This document shows, in pieces, positions 6,525 through 8,715 of a stretch of 8,715 nt of DNA. The DNA lies in the NCBI GenBank assembly GCA_947598455.1, contig CANQFI010000073.1, forward strand, positions 1-8,715, written 5' to 3'. Positions within the stretch are counted from its first letter, which is position 1; the number at the start of each line of letters is the position of its first letter. The position numbers were made by a program, and so were the translations under genes. The stretch comes from an uncultured Bacilli bacterium. GTDB taxonomy: Bacteria; Bacillota_I; Bacilli_A; RF39; UBA660. The notes under the pieces are model-generated. The model saw only the letters and a list, made by a program, of their open reading frames with translations, was not told the origin of the DNA and searched no databases.

Positions 6525-7556
6525 ATGGAAAAAATAAATAAAGTAATGATTATAATTATAGGATTATTTTTATTAATTTCTTATTTTAAGGTAAATAATA
6601 GATATTTAACTATAGATAATAACTTAAATAAAAATTATATTGCGATAAATGATAATGAAAATAATGATAATTTAGATGGAGATATAGTAGATTGTGATGC
6701 TTTGAGTTCCGGAATTAAAATAACTAGTAAAGTTGATAAAGAAGATATTAATGATTGGTCTTTTAAATTACATGTAAAAATTATATATTCATATGGCAAT
6801 AATGTATCTGAAGATATAACTTTAGATAAAGATAATAGTACAATATCTTATTTAGTAGGACATCAGAATGTTTTTTTTGAGATAACAGAAGAAGCTAATG
6901 ATAATTATGAGATAGAATTTACTGGCTTAAATAAGGGAGTTCAAGAAGGTAATAAATATTATGGAGTATTTAATACTGATACTGATTCTTTATTAAATAT
7001 AACGATAACTAATAAATATAAGTATAATGATTTAATAATTAAAAAGAAAGTTATTGGTAATCATAAAGTAAATGATGATGAGTTTAAATTTAGAATATTA
7101 TTTAATAATGATGATAAGTTAGAAAATTCATATAAGTATGTTTTAAATAATCAAGATGAAGGAACTTTAGAGTTAAATGATGAAGAGATAGGTAAAGAAG
7201 GAAGTTTTACTTTAAAAGAAAATGATACAATGGTAATTAAGGATCTACCGATTGGGACTTCTTATCAAATATTGGAGGATAATATAGATGGGTATGAATT
7301 AATAACTAAGAAGGTAACTGGTGTTATTAAAAATGATAATAATGAAGTTGAGTTTACTAGCAAAATTAGGGGAACATTAATTAATTTAGGAATAGAATAT
7401 TGGATAGTTATTTTGTTAGTAATTATTATTATAATAGTTATTATTTGGGGAATTAAGATATGTTTTTCTTCTAAAAATAAAATGCAAAAGAAGAATATTA
7501 AAAGTAAGAAACAAATCAAGAAAAATAACGTAAATGTTAAGAAAAAAAGAAAGTAA
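6525..7556 (+). CDS. Membrane-anchored surface protein with two pilin/Cna-B-like domains
   Basis: A 343-residue protein from ATG 6525. A TTG at 6516 in the same frame is only three bases from the AGAGG motif and is less likely. Residues 5-21 form a signal or membrane anchor. Two similar beta-rich units follow, about 63-165 and 168-279. The second reads LIIKKKVIGN, DDEFKFRILF, SFTLKENDTMVIKDLPIGTSYQILED, DGYEL, VEFTS. This matches the DUF7601/pilin-isopeptide type domain found in Gram-positive surface proteins, in which a Lys and an Asn are joined with help from an acidic residue. Unit 1 ends TITN with the expected Asn; unit 2 ends EFTS, where Asn would be expected. Residues about 291-312 form a C-terminal membrane helix, followed by a tail of about 30 residues that is nearly half Lys. 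No LPXTG motif is present, so it is held by the membrane rather than by sortase. Ligand or partner is unknown; its own promoter and terminator make it a single-gene unit. Confidence 0.8.
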   Translation: MEKINKVMIIIIGLFLLISYFKVNNRYLTIDNNLNKNYIAINDNENNDNLDGDIVDCDALSSGIKITSKVDKEDINDWSFKLHVKIIYSYGNNVSEDITLDKDNSTISYLVGHQNVFFEITEEANDNYEIEFTGLNKGVQEGNKYYGVFNTDTDSLLNITITNKYKYNDLIIKKKVIGNHKVNDDEFKFRILFNNDDKLENSYKYVLNNQDEGTLELNDEEIGKEGSFTLKENDTMVIKDLPIGTSYQILEDNIDGYELITKKVTGVIKNDNNEVEFTSKIRGTLINLGIEYWIVILLVIIIIIVIIWGIKICFSSKNKMQKKNIKSKKQIKKNNVNVKKKRK

Positions 7557-7584
7557 ATTAAGAATAAAGTAATTTACTTTTTTT
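7550..7584 (+). terminator. Intrinsic terminator overlapping the stop codon of the pilin-domain gene
   Basis: AAAGTAAATTA (7550-7560) pairs perfectly with TAATTTACTTT (7570-7580) across a nine-base loop, and T continues to 7584. The TAA stop (7554-7556) is within the left arm. Confidence 0.85.
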
Positions 7585-7644
7585 GATGGATTAATAAGTA
7601 ATTAATATGGAAAGATTTGGTATGAAAAAAGATTATTTTTTGTT

Positions 7645-7676
7645 ACAAATGTAATAAGAAATGATTGACAAATGTA
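7645..7676 (+). repeat. ACAAATGTA direct repeat at the surface-protein promoter
   Basis: The nonamer ACAAATGTA occurs at 7645-7653 and 7668-7676, 23 bases apart. The second copy overlaps the -35 box. The first copy is part of the palindrome TTACA-AA-TGTAA (7643-7654). The position, one copy upstream and one on the -35, would suit a regulator binding two sites about two helical turns apart. In such AT-rich DNA the repeat could also be chance. Confidence 0.35.
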
Positions 7677-7694
7677 GACCGGGGGGGGTAGAAT
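7665..7694 (+). promoter_or_regulatory. Promoter with a G8 tract in its spacer, driving the beta-helix surface protein
   Basis: A consensus -35 TTGACA (7665-7670) and a -10 TAGAAT (7689-7694, five of six) are separated by 18 bases. The last eight of these are an uninterrupted G run. Transcription should start near 7701. The best spacing for this promoter class is 17, so loss of one G would improve it while one or two gained would cripple it. This is the arrangement of phase-variable promoters such as porA of Neisseria meningitidis. Confidence 0.75.
7681..7688 (+). repeat. Homopolymeric G8 tract, candidate slipped-strand switch
   Basis: Eight consecutive G follow two C at 7679-7680. It is the longest G or C run I can see in a window dominated by A and T, and it lies exactly between -35 and -10. 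A shorter run, GGGGG (7709-7713), lies 20 bases downstream in the predicted leader. Confidence 0.8.
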
Positions 7695-7702
7695 ATTTAT
7701 CA

Positions 7703-7723
7703 TTGACAGGGGGTACTTGTCAA
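7703..7723 (+). other. Short stem-loop at the predicted 5' end of the surface-protein transcript
   Basis: TTGACA (7703-7708) pairs with TGTCAA (7718-7723) around the loop GGGGGTACT. With a start site near 7701 this would be the very first structure in the mRNA, where such stems often protect from 5' decay. The left arm also repeats ATTGACA of the -35 box. As a second -35 it has only TACGTA (7726-7731) at 17 bases, so a second promoter is unlikely. Confidence 0.4.
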
Positions 7724-7748
7724 AATACGTAGAAAGGAAATGGAAAAA

Positions 7749-8715
7749 ATGAAAAAAATTAAAATGATGTTAGTCGTTGCTTTCTCATTATTTGCATTTA
7801 ATGTTGTAGCAATGGCTGAATGTAGTACTGAATCTACTAGTGCAAAATATAGTATTGAAGCTAGTGATGGTACTAAGTATTGTGCAACATTATCAGAAGC
7901 TTTTACTGGTGTTAAGGACACGGGGACAATTACACTTTTAGACAATGATACTATTAGTCAAGGTGTTGTGCTTAGTGGTAGTAAAACTGTTACTATTGAT
8001 TTAGCTGGTAAAACTATTTCAGGTAGTATAGCTTCTCCTAATTTTGTTCTTGCTATGTTAAATGCTAATATAACTATTACTGATTCTGCTACTGGTGGTA
8101 AGATTGCTAATACTTCTAATGGGGCAGCATTTATTGTTGCTAGTGGTACTTTAAATTTAAATGGTGGTACTTTGGAATCAAATGGTGTGACTGCTGCTGT
8201 TCAAGTTGGTCAAACAACAACTACTGGTACTATGATTATTAATGGTGGTACTATTGAAAATAAAAGCAATAATTCTGGATTTGCTTTATATGTTATAAAT
8301 GGTACTGCAACATTAAATGATGGGTTAGTTACAAGTCCTTGTAGCAATACTGTTGCTGTTGGTGGTAAAAAGACTGATGGTTCATTTACCACTGGTTCAT
8401 TAATTGTTAATAATGGAACTATTAAAAATACTAGTACAACAAATAGTGGACTTGCTGTTATTATTACTAAAGGAACAGTAGATATTAATGATGGTTTAGT
8501 AACTTCTAGTTCTGGCCAATCAACTATTCAAGCTGGAACTCCAGATGGTAGTGATGATGTATCTTTTACTCTTGATGGTGGTAAAGTAGAAAATACTAGT
8601 GAAACTGGAGGCGTTGCTTTATTTGTAGCTAGAGGTAATTCTACAATTAATTCTGGTGATGTAGTTTCACAAGGAACTAGTGCTACTATTCAAGTTGGTA
8701 ATTCTAAAGATTATA
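7749..8715 (+). CDS. Secreted repetitive beta-helix-type surface protein (partial, 3' end outside window)
   Basis: An open frame of 322 codons that runs off the right edge. The start chosen is ATG 7749, about ten bases after AAAGGA (7733-7738). The in-frame ATG at 7740 almost touches that motif and is less likely. Residues 1-23 are a signal peptide: MKKIK, a hydrophobic core to VVA, and cleavage expected at AMA/EC. No lipobox is visible because Glu precedes the Cys. Residues 40-92 (DGTKYCATLSEAF, GTITLLD, VTIDLAGKTI) resemble the opening module of many Bacillota surface proteins with parallel beta-helix folds. From residue 133 come imperfect units of about 52-57 residues opening GT.x.N.G, with inner motifs such as INGGTIEN and LYVIN, as expected for a solenoid adhesin. 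It is visibly richer in GGT, GCT and ACT codons than its neighbours. Exact role and cell-wall anchor are unknown. Its promoter carries a G8 tract, so expression is probably phase-variable. Confidence 0.85.
   Translation, partial: MKKIKMMLVVAFSLFAFNVVAMAECSTESTSAKYSIEASDGTKYCATLSEAFTGVKDTGTITLLDNDTISQGVVLSGSKTVTIDLAGKTISGSIASPNFVLAMLNANITITDSATGGKIANTSNGAAFIVASGTLNLNGGTLESNGVTAAVQVGQTTTTGTMIINGGTIENKSNNSGFALYVINGTATLNDGLVTSPCSNTVAVGGKKTDGSFTTGSLIVNNGTIKNTSTTNSGLAVIITKGTVDINDGLVTSSSGQSTIQAGTPDGSDDVSFTLDGGKVENTSETGGVALFVARGNSTINSGDVVSQGTSATIQVGNSKDY
8145..8715 (+). repeat. Imperfect tandem coding repeats of the surface protein
   Basis: Units begin at about 8145, 8301, 8472 and 8634 (protein residues 133, 185, 242 and 296), giving lengths of 156, 171 and 162 bases; the fourth is cut by the window edge. 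Each starts with GT or GN, then a short strand and an N.G or NSG turn. Conserved DNA words include AATGGTGGTACT (8160-8171 and 8241-8252) and AATGATGG.TTAGT (from 8316 and from 8487). Divergence between units suggests age rather than recent expansion. Confidence 0.7.

Noticed and set aside
6871..6878. Run of eight T inside the pilin-domain gene as a slippage site
   Set aside because: T and A runs of this length are expected in such AT-rich DNA, and the frame is intact. Unlike the G8 tract it has no special position.
7607..7654. A 15-codon frame (MERFG start) that could be a leader peptide
   Set aside because: No ribosome binding site precedes it, it lies upstream of the likely transcription start, and frames this short are expected by chance.
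7641..7655. Possible WalR-type box (TGTTAC and TGTAAT)
   Set aside because: The half-sites are three bases apart instead of the five in the known WalR motif.
7665..7723. Invertible promoter flanked by TTGACAA and TTGTCAA
   Set aside because: The inverted arms are only seven bases and one is the -35 box itself. No recombinase gene is visible in the window.
7700..7945. Minus-strand open frame across the surface-protein promoter and signal peptide
   Set aside because: It overlaps a well-supported signal peptide and promoter on the plus strand. The minus-strand frames at 8210-8392 and 7265-7519 are likewise antisense to real genes.
1..8715. CRISPR array, insertion sequence, tRNA or rRNA genes
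   Set aside because: I saw no regularly spaced repeats, transposase motifs, terminal inverted repeats or structured RNA signatures.

Overview
The window is very AT-rich and reads in the standard genetic code: Trp is TGG and one gene stops with TGA. Shine-Dalgarno motifs are clear, promoters look sigma-70-like, and the gene content is Gram-positive (SpoVB-family flippase, ComN-like regulator, long Rel, Dtd, pilin-type domains). This suggests an uncultured low-GC Bacillota, perhaps one of the gut Bacilli lineages near the Mollicutes. The taxonomic placement is inference, as no rRNA is present.

Left part (1-4252). A divergent pair starts here. Leftwards runs a SpoVB-like flippase that leaves the window at its left edge. 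Its only well-placed start codon is ACG. Rightwards runs a compact housekeeping operon: a ComN-like small regulator, a long RelA/SpoT homologue and D-aminoacyl-tRNA deacylase. rel and dtd overlap by four bases. The Rel protein keeps every synthetase landmark I could check, but its hydrolase motif has changed from HD..ED to HE..NH.

Middle part (4268-7556). Three unrecognised genes for membrane-anchored, mostly extracytoplasmic proteins follow. The first two carry closely spaced cysteine pairs, and the second also has a WG-repeat-like stretch. The third has two pilin/Cna-B-like domains, a C-terminal membrane helix and a Lys-rich tail. Each gene ends in an intrinsic terminator that touches or contains its stop codon, and the second and third each have their own promoter. 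The terminator at 5031-5060 and the promoter at 5062-5070 show that the 457-residue reading frame opening at 5039 should be shortened to start at 5093.

Right part (7585-8715). The 5' end of a secreted, repetitive beta-helix-type surface protein runs off the right edge. Its promoter has a consensus TTGACA, a TAGAAT -10 and an 18-bp spacer that contains a run of eight G. That layout is typical of promoters switched by slipped-strand mispairing, so this is probably a phase-variable surface antigen. The predicted transcript would begin with a small stem-loop whose left arm repeats the TTGACA sequence. This switchable locus is the most interesting thing in the window; the altered Rel hydrolase site and the ACG start come next. 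There is no gene-free stretch longer than about 200 bases.
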